DNA of 52,366 nt, from IMG/VR virus record IMGVR_UViG_3300032326_000835, positions 1 to 52,366 of that record; one strand, given 5' to 3'. Every line of letters starts with the position of its first letter. Position 1 is the stretch's first letter. Of the stretch, positions 1 through 8,301 are shown piece by piece. The translations under genes were made by a program, and so were the position numbers. Under the pieces are notes generated by a model, which searched no databases, was not told the DNA's origin, and saw nothing but the letters and a program-made list of their open reading frames with translations. The stretch is from a virus.

Positions 1-3000
1 GGCATTAAGCCAATTCTAGGTCTAGAAGGATACATGTGTGCAGACATATCTGATACACGAGATAAGTCTGAAAGAGAAGGTCAGCAAGATCTTGTCTACA
101 ATCACATTATCCTTCTAGCCAAGAATCAAATTGGTTTAGAAAACCTTAACAAGATTAGCGAATTGTCTTGGACAGATGGCTTTTTTAAGAAACCACGCTT
201 TGACTTTACTATTTTAGAAAAGTACAAAGAGGGAATTATTGTTACATCTGCTTGTCCAAGCAGCGTACTTGTAAAGGCATTAGAAGAAGAAGAGTTTGCT
301 CTTGCTAAGAAATATATATCTTGGTTCAAAGAACGCTTTGAAGATGACTACTATATCGAAGTCATGCCTCACAATGAGGCGCACATTAACAAATATTTGA
401 TTGAACTCGCAGATGAGTTTGGAATTAAGGTTGTTGTAACACCAGACTGCCACCATGTTGATTCGTCACAAAAAGAAGTTCAAGAGTTTAAGTTACTTAT
501 GAACACACACGGCAAGTTCGTAAAAGATGCAACATATGAAAAGTCAAAGAAAAAAGGCAGCATGATGGAACGCCTTGATTATCTTTATGGCGAAGACCGT
601 CAGATTACATTTAATAAGTTTGATATCCACCTGCTCTCATACGAAGAGATTAAAGCAGCCATGGAATCGCAGGGTATTGATAGACCTGACATATACTCAA
701 ACACACTCCTATTAGCAGAGACAGTAGGAGACTATGGCATTCAAGAAGGATTAAACCTATTGCCAGTACAGTATAAGAGTCCTGATAAGGAACTTGCCAA
801 GGTTGCACTCGAAGGTTTGGCAGAGCGAGGTTTGTCAGAAAATCAAGAATATCTCGACAGACTTGAAGAAGAGTTACAGATTATTAAAGATAAAAAGTTT
901 GCTCCATACTTTCTTGTTGTAAGTAACATGATTAACTGGGCCAAGAAGGAAGAGATCATGGTTGGACCAGGTCGTGGTTCTTCTGCTGGATCCCTTGTTT
1001 GTTATGCACTAAAGATTACAGACATTGATCCTATTGAGCATAATCTTTTGTTCTTCCGATTTATTAATCCAGAGCGTAATGACTTCCCAGATATTGACAC
1101 TGATATTCAAGATACTCGTCGTGAAGAGGTTAAAGATTATTTAGTTAGACAATATCGACATGTTGCATCTATTGCTACATTTCTTCAGTTTACTGGAAAA
1201 GGAATTGTTAGAGATGTTGCACGAGTATTAAATATTCCTTTGTCAGATGTTAATAAGGTTTTAAAAACCGTAGATACTTGGGATGACTTCTGCACATCTA
1301 AATCTACAAGAGAGTTTCGTGAAAAGTATCCAGAGGTAGAGATTTATGGAGAACAACTTCGTGGTCGCATTCGTGGTACAGGAATTCATGCTGCTGGAGT
1401 TGTAACTGCAAAAGAACCAATCTTTAGATATGCTCCACTTGAGACAAGATCATCTACTGGCTCTGATGAAAGAATTCCAGTTGTTGGTGTTGATATGGAA
1501 GAGGCTGAAAGAATTGGTTTGATTAAGATTGATGCGTTGGGACTTAAAACATTGTCTGTTCTTAAAAACACAATTGATATTATCAAAGAGCGAGATGGAA
1601 AAAAGATTGACCTTCTTAAAATTAAGATGGACGATGCCAATGTTTATCAGATGCTTTCAGATGGATACACAAAGGGTGTATTCCAGTGTGAAGCAGCACC
1701 GTATACAAACCTGTTAGTAAAGATGGGTGTAAAGAATCTAAATGAACTTGCAGCATCAAATGCTTTGGTTCGCCCAGGCGCAATGAATACAATTGGAAAG
1801 GACTATGTTGATCGTAAGCATGGTCGTCAAAACATATCTTATACACACCAAGTACTAAAGGAATTTACGGAGGACACTTATGGCTGTATTCTTTACCAGG
1901 AACAAGTTATGCAAGCATGCGTACACCTTGGCGGTATGTCCATGTCGGAAGCAGATAAAGTTAGAAAGATCATTGGCAAGAAAAAAGATGCTAAAGAATT
2001 TGATCAGTTTAAAGAGAAGTTTGTAGAGGGTGCATCCAAGTTTGTTTCTCCAAACATTGCTCGTGACCTATGGCACGACTTTGAGGCTCACGCAGGGTAC
2101 TCATTTAACAAGTCACACGCAGTAGCATACTCAACGCTATCATATTGGACAGCATGGCTAAAATATTATTACCCACTTGAGTTTATGTACTCAGTATTAA
2201 AAAATGAAAAGGATAAAGATGCAAGAACTGAATACCTTATTGAAGCAAAAAGAATGGGCATTAGTGTTAAGTTACCTCACATTAACGATTCGGATATCGA
2301 TTTTAAAATTGAGGGTAAAGGCATTCGGTTTGGACTCAGTGCTATCAAGTTCATATCTGATAAAATTGGTGAACGATACATATCGGCACGACCATTTAGT
2401 TCATACAAAGAACTTGAAGAATTTACATTCACCAAAGGCAACGGAGTAAATAGTCGTGCACTACAGGCACTAAAAGCAATAGGCGCTGCAACATTTACCG
2501 ATAATCCTAGAAATGATCAAGAAATTAAAGAAAATTTATATGAATACTTAAACCTTCCAGAGTTTAATATTACGATTCCTTCTCACTACTATGCATTTAT
2601 TCAGGACATAGTTGACTTTGAAGAAAAGGGATCATACATTTTTATGGGTATGGTAAAATCAATTAAGCGAGGAACAGGATGGTCACGAGTTGAAATTTTG
2701 GACAAAACTGGCAGTGTCGGTATATTTGATGATGAAAATACGACTATTGAGACTGGTCGTTCTTACTTGGTTCTCTGTAATGATAACAGGATTGTATCTT
2801 TCATACCATCTGATGAAATAAAAGAATCATCTCATGCCCTTGTAAAGTTCTTGAGTTACAAGCAACTTCCATACAAGGATGATGAAATGTTTGTAGTTTC
2901 ATTTAAGCCAAGAATTACAAAGACTGGAAAGAAGATGGCATCTCTTACTCTTGCAGATACAAGCAGAGACCTTCATTCTATTACTGTATTTCCTACATCG

Positions 3001-3105
3001 TTTGCAAAGGCATATATGAGTATTGAAGAAGGAAAATCTTATAAATTTGATTTTGGAAAAACAAAAGACGGAACAGTAACATTGGAGGATGTACATGTCA
3101 GTTAG
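1..3105 (+). CDS. dnaE: DNA polymerase III alpha subunit, DnaE type (5' partial)
   Basis: The reading frame is open from the first base, so the start lies outside the window and part of the N-terminal PHP domain is missing. The opening residues GIKPILGLEGY match the PHP segment that follows the first histidines in DnaE. The palm motif GPGRGSSAGS begins near nt 964. The catalytic aspartates appear as PDIDTD at nt 1087-1104 and a third as KIDALG near nt 1525-1542. A finger/HhH region (SFNKSHAVAYS) and a C-terminal OB-fold-like stretch (RITKTGKKMASLTL) follow. It should be the replicative C-family polymerase of the phage, acting with the downstream recA and nuclease genes. The stop codon is overlapped by the recA start. 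Confidence 0.96.
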   Translation, partial: GIKPILGLEGYMCADISDTRDKSEREGQQDLVYNHIILLAKNQIGLENLNKISELSWTDGFFKKPRFDFTILEKYKEGIIVTSACPSSVLVKALEEEEFALAKKYISWFKERFEDDYYIEVMPHNEAHINKYLIELADEFGIKVVVTPDCHHVDSSQKEVQEFKLLMNTHGKFVKDATYEKSKKKGSMMERLDYLYGEDRQITFNKFDIHLLSYEEIKAAMESQGIDRPDIYSNTLLLAETVGDYGIQEGLNLLPVQYKSPDKELAKVALEGLAERGLSENQEYLDRLEEELQIIKDKKFAPYFLVVSNMINWAKKEEIMVGPGRGSSAGSLVCYALKITDIDPIEHNLLFFRFINPERNDFPDIDTDIQDTRREEVKDYLVRQYRHVASIATFLQFTGKGIVRDVARVLNIPLSDVNKVLKTVDTWDDFCTSKSTREFREKYPEVEIYGEQLRGRIRGTGIHAAGVVTAKEPIFRYAPLETRSSTGSDERIPVVGVDMEEAERIGLIKIDALGLKTLSVLKNTIDIIKERDGKKIDLLKIKMDDANVYQMLSDGYTKGVFQCEAAPYTNLLVKMGVKNLNELAASNALVRPGAMNTIGKDYVDRKHGRQNISYTHQVLKEFTEDTYGCILYQEQVMQACVHLGGMSMSEADKVRKIIGKKKDAKEFDQFKEKFVEGASKFVSPNIARDLWHDFEAHAGYSFNKSHAVAYSTLSYWTAWLKYYYPLEFMYSVLKNEKDKDARTEYLIEAKRMGISVKLPHINDSDIDFKIEGKGIRFGLSAIKFISDKIGERYISARPFSSYKELEEFTFTKGNGVNSRALQALKAIGAATFTDNPRNDQEIKENLYEYLNLPEFNITIPSHYYAFIQDIVDFEEKGSYIFMGMVKSIKRGTGWSRVEILDKTGSVGIFDDENTTIETGRSYLVLCNDNRIVSFIPSDEIKESSHALVKFLSYKQLPYKDDEMFVVSFKPRITKTGKKMASLTLADTSRDLHSITVFPTSFAKAYMSIEEGKSYKFDFGKTKDGTVTLEDVHVS

Positions 3106-4105
3106 TATAGAAGAAGCGTTAGCACAACTTGATCCTAAGTTGAGAAAGAGACTTGGAAGCGGAGTTGGTGTCAATTATGAATACCAGCCAACTCCTAGTT
3201 ATGGTTTAAACCGTGCACTGGGCGGAGGGTTGCCATACGGTAGACAAGTACTTATCTGGGGATCAAAGTCTTCTGCAAAGTCTTCTATGTGCCTTCAGAT
3301 GATTGCCCTAGCACAAGCAGAGGGAAAGTTATGTGCCTGGATTGACTCAGAGATGTCATACTCAGAAGATTGGGCCAGAACTCTTGGGGTAGATCCAGAA
3401 AAACTAATCTATTCACAAGCAAGAACTATTAGTGATATGGTAGATGTTGGCGTTGGATTAATGAATGCTGGTGTTGATCTAATTGTGGTAGACTCTATTA
3501 CATCAATGCTTCCAGCAATTTATTTTGAAAAAGATACAGATGAAATGAAGGCATTAGAAAACACTAAACAGATTGGAGCAGAATCCCGTGACTTTAGTAA
3601 CGCATGGAAAATGCTTAACTATGCAAACAATAAAGTTAAGCCAACTTTGCTTGTTCTTATTTCTCAGTCTCGCAACAATATCAATGCTATGTATACTAGC
3701 CAGCAGCCTTCTGGTGGTCAGGCTACTAAGTTTTATTCCTCATGTATTATTAAACTCTTTTCTTCAGAGTCAGACAATCAAGCAATTAAGGGCAAGATCA
3801 AGGTAGGAGATAAACTAATTGAAGAAAAGGTTGGCAGAACTATTAAGTGGGAACTACAGTTCTCCAAAACCTCTCCAGGGTTCCAGTCTGGTGAGTATGA
3901 TTTTTACTTTAGAGGTGACGATATTGGTCTTGATACCATTGGTGATCTGGTTACTACCGCAGAGTTAAACGGTATTGTAGAGCGCACAGGTGCTTGGTAT
4001 ATACTCCCTGACGGAACAAAGGTGCAGGGTAAAGAAGCATTTGTTAATCGTGTAAGAGAGGATCTTGAGTTGCAGGAATCAATCAAGGCTAAACTAAATG
4101 CCTAG
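3095..4105 (+). CDS. recA: RecA/UvsX-family recombinase
   Basis: RecA-fold strand-exchange ATPase of 336 aa. The Walker A region is GSKSSAKSS at residues 56-64, Walker B ends LIVVDS (D133), and an L2-like GGQATKFYSS segment follows. The usual Walker A glycine before lysine is alanine (A61), which is uncommon in RecA. I chose ATG 3095 over the ATG at 3089 because GGAGG at 3084-3088 lies 6 nt before 3095 but touches 3089. The gene overlaps the polymerase end by 11 nt, so translation is probably coupled. It likely serves recombination-dependent replication and repair with the RuvC-like and PD-(D/E)XK genes downstream. Confidence 0.95.
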   Translation: MSVSIEEALAQLDPKLRKRLGSGVGVNYEYQPTPSYGLNRALGGGLPYGRQVLIWGSKSSAKSSMCLQMIALAQAEGKLCAWIDSEMSYSEDWARTLGVDPEKLIYSQARTISDMVDVGVGLMNAGVDLIVVDSITSMLPAIYFEKDTDEMKALENTKQIGAESRDFSNAWKMLNYANNKVKPTLLVLISQSRNNINAMYTSQQPSGGQATKFYSSCIIKLFSSESDNQAIKGKIKVGDKLIEEKVGRTIKWELQFSKTSPGFQSGEYDFYFRGDDIGLDTIGDLVTTAELNGIVERTGAWYILPDGTKVQGKEAFVNRVREDLELQESIKAKLNA

Positions 4106-4274
4106 TTTTACAGTCTATAAAGGAGTTTTCCCATGCCATACTTGCAAGGTAGATGTTCTTAGCCTTCGGTGTTATGCAGCAACCCAAGAAGTTACTTGGA
4201 TGTGCAAGGATAAGCATTTGAGTAAGGTTAGTTTTGGAAAAAAGAAAAGGAGTGATTTTGACGGAGAAAAGTGA
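4098..4274 (+). CDS. Small zinc-ribbon protein
   Basis: A 58-aa frame that overlaps the recA stop by 8 nt, a typical coupled phage arrangement. It carries a CHTC pair near residues 13-16 and a second cysteine/histidine group (RCY, MCKDKH) near 25-40, consistent with one structural zinc. The C-terminus is lysine-rich. Family not recognised. It may bind nucleic acid in the recombination cluster, but that is inference from context. Confidence 0.65.
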   Translation: MPSFTVYKGVFPCHTCKVDVLSLRCYAATQEVTWMCKDKHLSKVSFGKKKRSDFDGEK

Positions 4275-4545
4275 GTCTAAAAGAATAGGTGCCAAACAGC
4301 ACAAGAATTCTGGTAGAAATACGCAAAAGGGAGACGCTTCTTGGAAGAACTTTGTTGTAGATTTTAAAGAGGTTGGAAAATCTTTTACTCTTAATAAAGA
4401 GGTTTGGGCTAAGGCCACTACAGATGCCATGAAAAATGGAAAAGATCCAGCCATAGTTGTAGTTATTGGAGAGGGAAACTCTAAGGTTAGACTTGCTATA
4501 ATTGAGATGAGCATTTTAGAACAACTTTCAGAGAATGGTGTATAA
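4258..4545 (+). CDS. Probable PD-(D/E)XK nuclease, Hjc-like resolvase
   Basis: 95 aa from a TTG start at 4258, chosen because AAAAGGAG lies about 6 nt upstream; an in-frame TTG at 4234 has no ribosome site. The order GAKQHKNSG, KGDAS, then FVVDFKEV, then an FTLNKEVW helix and IVVVIG matches small phage and archaeal Holliday-junction resolvases of the PD-(D/E)XK fold. The candidate catalytic residues are the Asp of KGD and the D-F-K of VVDFKE. It overlaps the zinc-ribbon gene and sits between recA and RuvC-like genes, as a recombination nuclease would. The fold call is moderate because the motif is short. Confidence 0.6.
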   Translation: MTEKSESKRIGAKQHKNSGRNTQKGDASWKNFVVDFKEVGKSFTLNKEVWAKATTDAMKNGKDPAIVVVIGEGNSKVRLAIIEMSILEQLSENGV

Positions 4546-4552
4546 TAGAACT
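4541..4552 (+). promoter_or_regulatory. Leaderless-type -10 box (TATAAT, 6 nt before ATG)
   Basis: TATAAT at 4541-4546 is followed by 6 nt and ATG at 4553, so transcription would start at the ATG itself. No good -35 is visible. This is the first of 17 genes in the window with identical geometry. Confidence 0.6.
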
Positions 4553-5242
4553 ATGAATACAGGATATGAACCAAAAAATAAAATAGTTCCACACATAGTC
4601 AAAAACTTCTTTACTGAAGAAGAAGTAGAGGTTTTACTTGCAATTGTTAAGTATCAAAAAAATGCTAAAGATCTTGATGCTTTTTACTCCCCCATTGTCT
4701 TGGCTGAATTATCAAGAATGCAGATAGAGGTTATGTATCCGATAACCATACGTAAAAAACTTGAAATGTTTGCATCAAATTTGGTTGGAGAAGAAGTTTT
4801 TATGTCTCATAATAGTTATTTAAGTTACAATAAAGAGCATAACTCTACATCAAATCCAAAACTACCCGTACACTACGATTCAGATAATTATTTTTCTAAA
4901 CTAACAATTGATTACCAATTAAATGCCAATATAGATTGGCCGATAGTAATTGAAAATGAAAGTTTTAATCTTCAGTACGGAGATCTTCTTGTATTTTGGG
5001 GTGCTGGTCAGGTACACTGGAGAGAGCCAGTATTATTTAAAGAGGGAGACAACACTGAAGTTTTGACAATGCATTTTTCAACAATAGAAGATTATAACAA
5101 GTTAAACAATGTTTCTCGTGATCCAGAAGCAAGAAAAGATAGGCTTAGATTATGGCAATCAGATCCAGTATTCTTAAAGTATAATGAAGATTTTTTTGAA
5201 AAAGAAGGAAATCTAACTAAAACAAACAACAACAACTCTTAA
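4553..5242 (+). CDS. Putative 2OG-Fe(II) oxygenase-like protein
   Basis: 229 aa. The pattern H107-Y-D109, then a beta-strand block (GDLLVFWGAG) and a distal H155 in QVHWRE matches the Fe(II) facial triad of double-stranded beta-helix oxygenases. The 2OG-binding arginine cannot be placed with confidence. The start at 4553 follows the leaderless -10 box; an upstream GTG-type start at 4535 is possible but overlaps the previous gene. It is one of seven such enzymes in the window. Substrate unknown. Confidence 0.6.
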   Translation: MNTGYEPKNKIVPHIVKNFFTEEEVEVLLAIVKYQKNAKDLDAFYSPIVLAELSRMQIEVMYPITIRKKLEMFASNLVGEEVFMSHNSYLSYNKEHNSTSNPKLPVHYDSDNYFSKLTIDYQLNANIDWPIVIENESFNLQYGDLLVFWGAGQVHWREPVLFKEGDNTEVLTMHFSTIEDYNKLNNVSRDPEARKDRLRLWQSDPVFLKYNEDFFEKEGNLTKTNNNNS

Positions 5243-5254
5243 AAAGGAAAATAA

Positions 5255-5560
5255 ATGCAAAACGAAAGCACAACAATTGATATGGTAAATGGTTTGTCAG
5301 AAATTGCAGACTATATGCAAGATGAAGAACTTACTACAGCACTAACTTTCATTGCTAAAATTATTATTAAGCCAGACATTCCTTTAAATGTGGCTACAGT
5401 AGAAATTGTTCGACTACAGGCTATTGCAGCAAAGATGGCTTTTAAGGCTACATGGATGGCTAATGTTGACAAATCAGATCGTGGTAAAAAGAATCTTTAC
5501 TATACTGCAGCAGAGTCTATTAATAACCTTGTTTCTGCACTAAAATACATAACTCGATAG
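5255..5560 (+). CDS. Hypothetical helical protein
   Basis: 101 aa preceded by AAAAAGGAAAATAA. The sequence is mostly amphipathic helix with many Ala, Ile and Met residues and no cysteine cluster or membrane segment. Not recognised. It sits between an oxygenase-like gene and the Cas4/RecB-like nuclease and may be co-transcribed with them. Confidence 0.75.
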   Translation: MQNESTTIDMVNGLSEIADYMQDEELTTALTFIAKIIIKPDIPLNVATVEIVRLQAIAAKMAFKATWMANVDKSDRGKKNLYYTAAESINNLVSALKYITR

Positions 5561-5597
5561 TCTGCTATACTTATAACTAATAGAAACGAGAAAATTA

Positions 5598-6413
5598 ATG
5601 ACGAAGAATTTACTACATACAGTTATGATTAAGCCAGAAGAAAAGCCAATTCATTCAATGGATATAGCAGGTCTTGAGGCTAAAATTAAAGAGGGATATA
5701 CGATTACTCGTGTAGACAAGCACACAACAAAGAAAACTTTTGCTCCATCAACTATTGCCTATGGCCATGGAGAGTGCGCTAGATATTGGTACTTGGCTTT
5801 TGATGGTCAGATGTTTGAAGACAATGCAGATGCTTACTCAGCAGCAAATATGACTGCTGGAACCCTATCGCATGCAAGAATTCAAAACGCAATGATGAAC
5901 GCTGGGATAGTTAAGGTTTATCGTGATGACGATAACGAGCCTACAACAGAGTTTAAGATTAGACATGATGATCCACCTATCTTTGGATATGGAGATGTTA
6001 TGTTTGATTGGCAAGGAGAAGAACTCATTGGTGAAATTAAAACAATGATGAACGAAGGGTTTGAATATAGAAAAGCATCAGGCAAGGCTAAAAATGGTCA
6101 CCTAATGCAGTTACTTATCTATATGAAGATCTTAAAGAGACCAAAAGGTGTTATGATTTATGAAAATAAAAATAATCATGAACTTCTTTTGATCCCTGTA
6201 GATGTAAACGATCATTACCGTCGGTGGGTAGACCAGGCATTTGATTGGATGAGACTAGTTAGAAAGACATGGGAAGATAGAACCCTGCCAAACAAAAACT
6301 ATAGATCAAATTCCAAGATATGCAAGTCATGCCCAATTAAAAAAGCATGTGAGTCTGCAGGTCCAGGCGTATTAAAAATAGCGCCCTTGGAGATTCTCGG
6401 TGAACAATTGTAG
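5598..6413 (+). CDS. Cas4/RecB-like PD-(D/E)XK exonuclease with Fe-S cysteines
   Basis: 271 aa. The nuclease core is visible as H92, GYGD (D133), ELIGEIKT (E146, K148) and QLLIYMK (Q171). One cysteine lies early (C60 in GECARYW) and three late (C242, C245, C251 in CKSCPIKKAC), the spacing of the 4Fe-4S cluster of Cas4 and AddB-type nucleases. It probably resects DNA ends during recombination-dependent replication, next to recA. No cas1 or cas2 and no CRISPR array are present, so it is not evidence of a CRISPR system. A TATACT box near 5564 may drive it. Confidence 0.85.
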   Translation: MTKNLLHTVMIKPEEKPIHSMDIAGLEAKIKEGYTITRVDKHTTKKTFAPSTIAYGHGECARYWYLAFDGQMFEDNADAYSAANMTAGTLSHARIQNAMMNAGIVKVYRDDDNEPTTEFKIRHDDPPIFGYGDVMFDWQGEELIGEIKTMMNEGFEYRKASGKAKNGHLMQLLIYMKILKRPKGVMIYENKNNHELLLIPVDVNDHYRRWVDQAFDWMRLVRKTWEDRTLPNKNYRSNSKICKSCPIKKACESAGPGVLKIAPLEILGEQL

Positions 6414-6684
6414 ATGCTGCGATAATCAGTTTGAGCAAACAGTATCTTATCAAATATATTGTTCTCCAAATTGTAGAGATATTGCAACAAAAGAAAAGAT
6501 TGCAGCAAGATACTTGCAATCAAAAAGACAAAAAAGAAAAGGAAAGGTAAGACTTTGTAAGTCTTGCTCTAATCCTCTTTCTATTTATAATGATGATCCA
6601 GTATGTTCATCTTGTAATATAAATCCTGACGCTGTTAATAAAGCAATTAAAGAAATAAAAGGTAGGACTAATGGTAAAAAATAA
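6400..6684 (+). CDS. Double zinc-finger protein
   Basis: 94 aa from GTG 6400, overlapping the preceding nuclease by 14 nt. Two Cys4 clusters are visible: CRCC...YCSPNC near residues 4-25 and CKSC...CSSC near 53-72, separated by a Lys/Arg-rich helix. The first resembles a plant- or phage-type zinc ribbon found in HNH-like and DNA-binding proteins. The basic linker suggests nucleic-acid binding. Function not known. Confidence 0.75.
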   Translation: MNNCRCCDNQFEQTVSYQIYCSPNCRDIATKEKIAARYLQSKRQKRKGKVRLCKSCSNPLSIYNDDPVCSSCNINPDAVNKAIKEIKGRTNGKK

Positions 6685-7261
6685 ATGGGGGCTGGAGTTG
6701 AAGCCAGAACGTATTTGTGCTATTGATGCCAGTACCAATAGTCTTGCTTTTGCATTATTTGATGGAGATAGTCTTGAGAAGGTTGGCAAGATTTATTTTG
6801 AAGGAAATAATGTTTATGAAAAAGTTATGGATGCTGGACAAAAGGTAAAATCATTCTTTGACTATTGCGGTGGCTTTGAGGCAATAGTAATTGAGCACAC
6901 AGTGTTTATGAATAGTCCAAAGACTGCTGCAGATCTCGCACTGGTTCAGGGAGCAATTCTGGGTGCTGCAGGCCAGTCTGGAACAAAAGTAATAGGAAAA
7001 GTATCTCCTATCACTTGGCAAAATTTTATAGGAAATAAGAAAATATCAAAAGATGAGCAACTGTCTATTCGTTCTCAAATTCCTGGAAAGTCTGAGTCTT
7101 ACTACAAGGCTCATGAGCGCATGCTTCGTAAAGAAAGGACAATAAGATTTATTAATACAATCTATGATAAATCTATTACTGACAACGATGTAGCAGATGC
7201 GTGTGGCATTGGTCACTGGGCTATAAAAAACTGGGGAAAAGCAATAGGAGTTGACAAATAA
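6671..7261 (+). CDS. RuvC-like Holliday-junction resolvase
   Basis: 196 aa with the RNase H-like RuvC fold. D19 is in the strand ICAIDAST, E75 in AIVIEHT, and the late acidic/His group is D173, D176 and H182 in DNDVADACGIGHW. These are the catalytic carboxylates of RuvC nucleases. The length fits the family. It overlaps the zinc-finger gene by 14 nt and lies just upstream of the terminase genes, where a junction resolvase would remove branches before packaging. Confidence 0.9.
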   Translation: MVKNKWGLELKPERICAIDASTNSLAFALFDGDSLEKVGKIYFEGNNVYEKVMDAGQKVKSFFDYCGGFEAIVIEHTVFMNSPKTAADLALVQGAILGAAGQSGTKVIGKVSPITWQNFIGNKKISKDEQLSIRSQIPGKSESYYKAHERMLRKERTIRFINTIYDKSITDNDVADACGIGHWAIKNWGKAIGVDK

Positions 7262-7265
7262 CATT

Positions 7266-7421
7266 ATGGCTGCTAAACTATATACAAGTGAGACTTTTAT
7301 GCGTAAGAGATATCTTATGGATAAAAAAACACCAGAAGATATTGCAAAGGAATGTGGATGTTCTTTAGAAACGGTCTATGTATACCTTGCTAAATTTGGA
7401 TTAAGGAAATCAAAACGATGA
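7266..7421 (+). CDS. Small helix-turn-helix protein
   Basis: 51 aa. Residues from TPEDIAKECGCS to ETVYVYLAKFGL form a resolvase/homeodomain-like helix-turn-helix, and both ends are basic. It starts 4 nt after the RuvC-like stop and its stop overlaps the next ATG. Probably a DNA-binding accessory protein. Confidence 0.7.
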   Translation: MAAKLYTSETFMRKRYLMDKKTPEDIAKECGCSLETVYVYLAKFGLRKSKR

Positions 7422-7540
7422 ATAAATTTGAAAAAACATTGGTAGCCGTTGCTGTTATTGGCATGGTAGGTTTTGGTTTTGCAATTACCACATTAAGAGG
7501 AATTCCAGAAACATTTAATTGGGAGGAAGATGATGAGTGA
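7418..7540 (+). CDS. Small single-pass membrane protein
   Basis: 40 aa with one hydrophobic segment (LVAVAVIGMVGFGFAITT) after a short charged N-terminus and an acidic C-terminus. ATGA overlap with the preceding gene supports coupled translation. Function unknown. Confidence 0.65.
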   Translation: MNKFEKTLVAVAVIGMVGFGFAITTLRGIPETFNWEEDDE

Positions 7541-7775
7541 AAGTCTAAATATAACAGTTGATCAAGTAAATAATCCTTTGCATTATACTTCAGATCCATC
7601 TGGTATCGAGTGTATAGAAATTACTAGACATCGTAATTTTAATATTGGAAATGCCTTTAAATATCTGTGGAGAGCAGGGCTTAAAGATGAAGAAAAAACT
7701 ATTCAAGATCTTGAAAAAGCAATCTTTTATATTAAAGATGAAATTAATAGGTTAGAGGGAAAGTATGTCAACTGA
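7533..7775 (+). CDS. DUF3310 family protein
   Basis: 80 aa. The pattern NPLHYTSDPSGIECIEI followed by NAFKYLWRAGLKD and a helix ending FYIKDEI is diagnostic of DUF3310, a family common in phages and sometimes annotated as nucleotide-kinase-like. The ATG at 7533 is preferred over 7530 because GGAGG at 7522-7526 then has a 6-nt spacer. Biochemical role not established. Confidence 0.9.
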   Translation: MSESLNITVDQVNNPLHYTSDPSGIECIEITRHRNFNIGNAFKYLWRAGLKDEEKTIQDLEKAIFYIKDEINRLEGKYVN

Positions 7776-8301
7776 AGATGATTTGGTAAAGCACTTAGAC
7801 CAAGTAAATCTGGTAGTGGAGGAATACTTAAAAGGTAATGACCCAACAGTAATTTCAAAACAACTATCTATCCCAAGGCAAAAGGTTGTGACACTTATTA
7901 ATGAGTGGAAGGTCATGGCATCTGCTAATGATGCTATCCGTGCTCGTGCCAAAGAAGCACTCGCTGCTGCAGATACACATTACAGTAAACTTGTTTCTCG
8001 TACTTACGAAGTAATAGATGAAGCCTCTATGACTAATAATCTTAGTGCAAAAACAGCAGCAATCAAACTTGTTATGGATATTGAGTCTAAGCGTATTGAT
8101 ATGCTTCAAAAGGCTGGACTGCTTGAGAATAAAGAACTTGCTGAAGAAATGGTTGAAATTGAACGTAGACAAGAAGTTCTTGTAGGCATATTAAAAGATA
8201 TTGCATCTGAATACCCACAGATTCGTGATGAAATTATGAAAAGACTTTCTTCATTTGCAAAAGACAATGAGGTGATTACTGTTGTCCACGATGTTCAATG
8301 A
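7765..8301 (+). CDS. Probable terminase small subunit
   Basis: 178 aa directly upstream of and overlapping terL. A helix-turn-helix (VISKQLSIPRQKVVTLINEW, about residues 29-48) is followed by long helices, the layout of small terminases that recognise the packaging site. No sequence family was identified with certainty, so the call rests mainly on position and fold. Confidence 0.7.
   Translation: MSTEDDLVKHLDQVNLVVEEYLKGNDPTVISKQLSIPRQKVVTLINEWKVMASANDAIRARAKEALAAADTHYSKLVSRTYEVIDEASMTNNLSAKTAAIKLVMDIESKRIDMLQKAGLLENKELAEEMVEIERRQEVLVGILKDIASEYPQIRDEIMKRLSSFAKDNEVITVVHDVQ

Noticed and set aside
5598-6413. Cas4-like gene as a sign of a CRISPR system
   Set aside because: No cas1, cas2 or repeat-spacer array is present; such nucleases are common in phages on their own.
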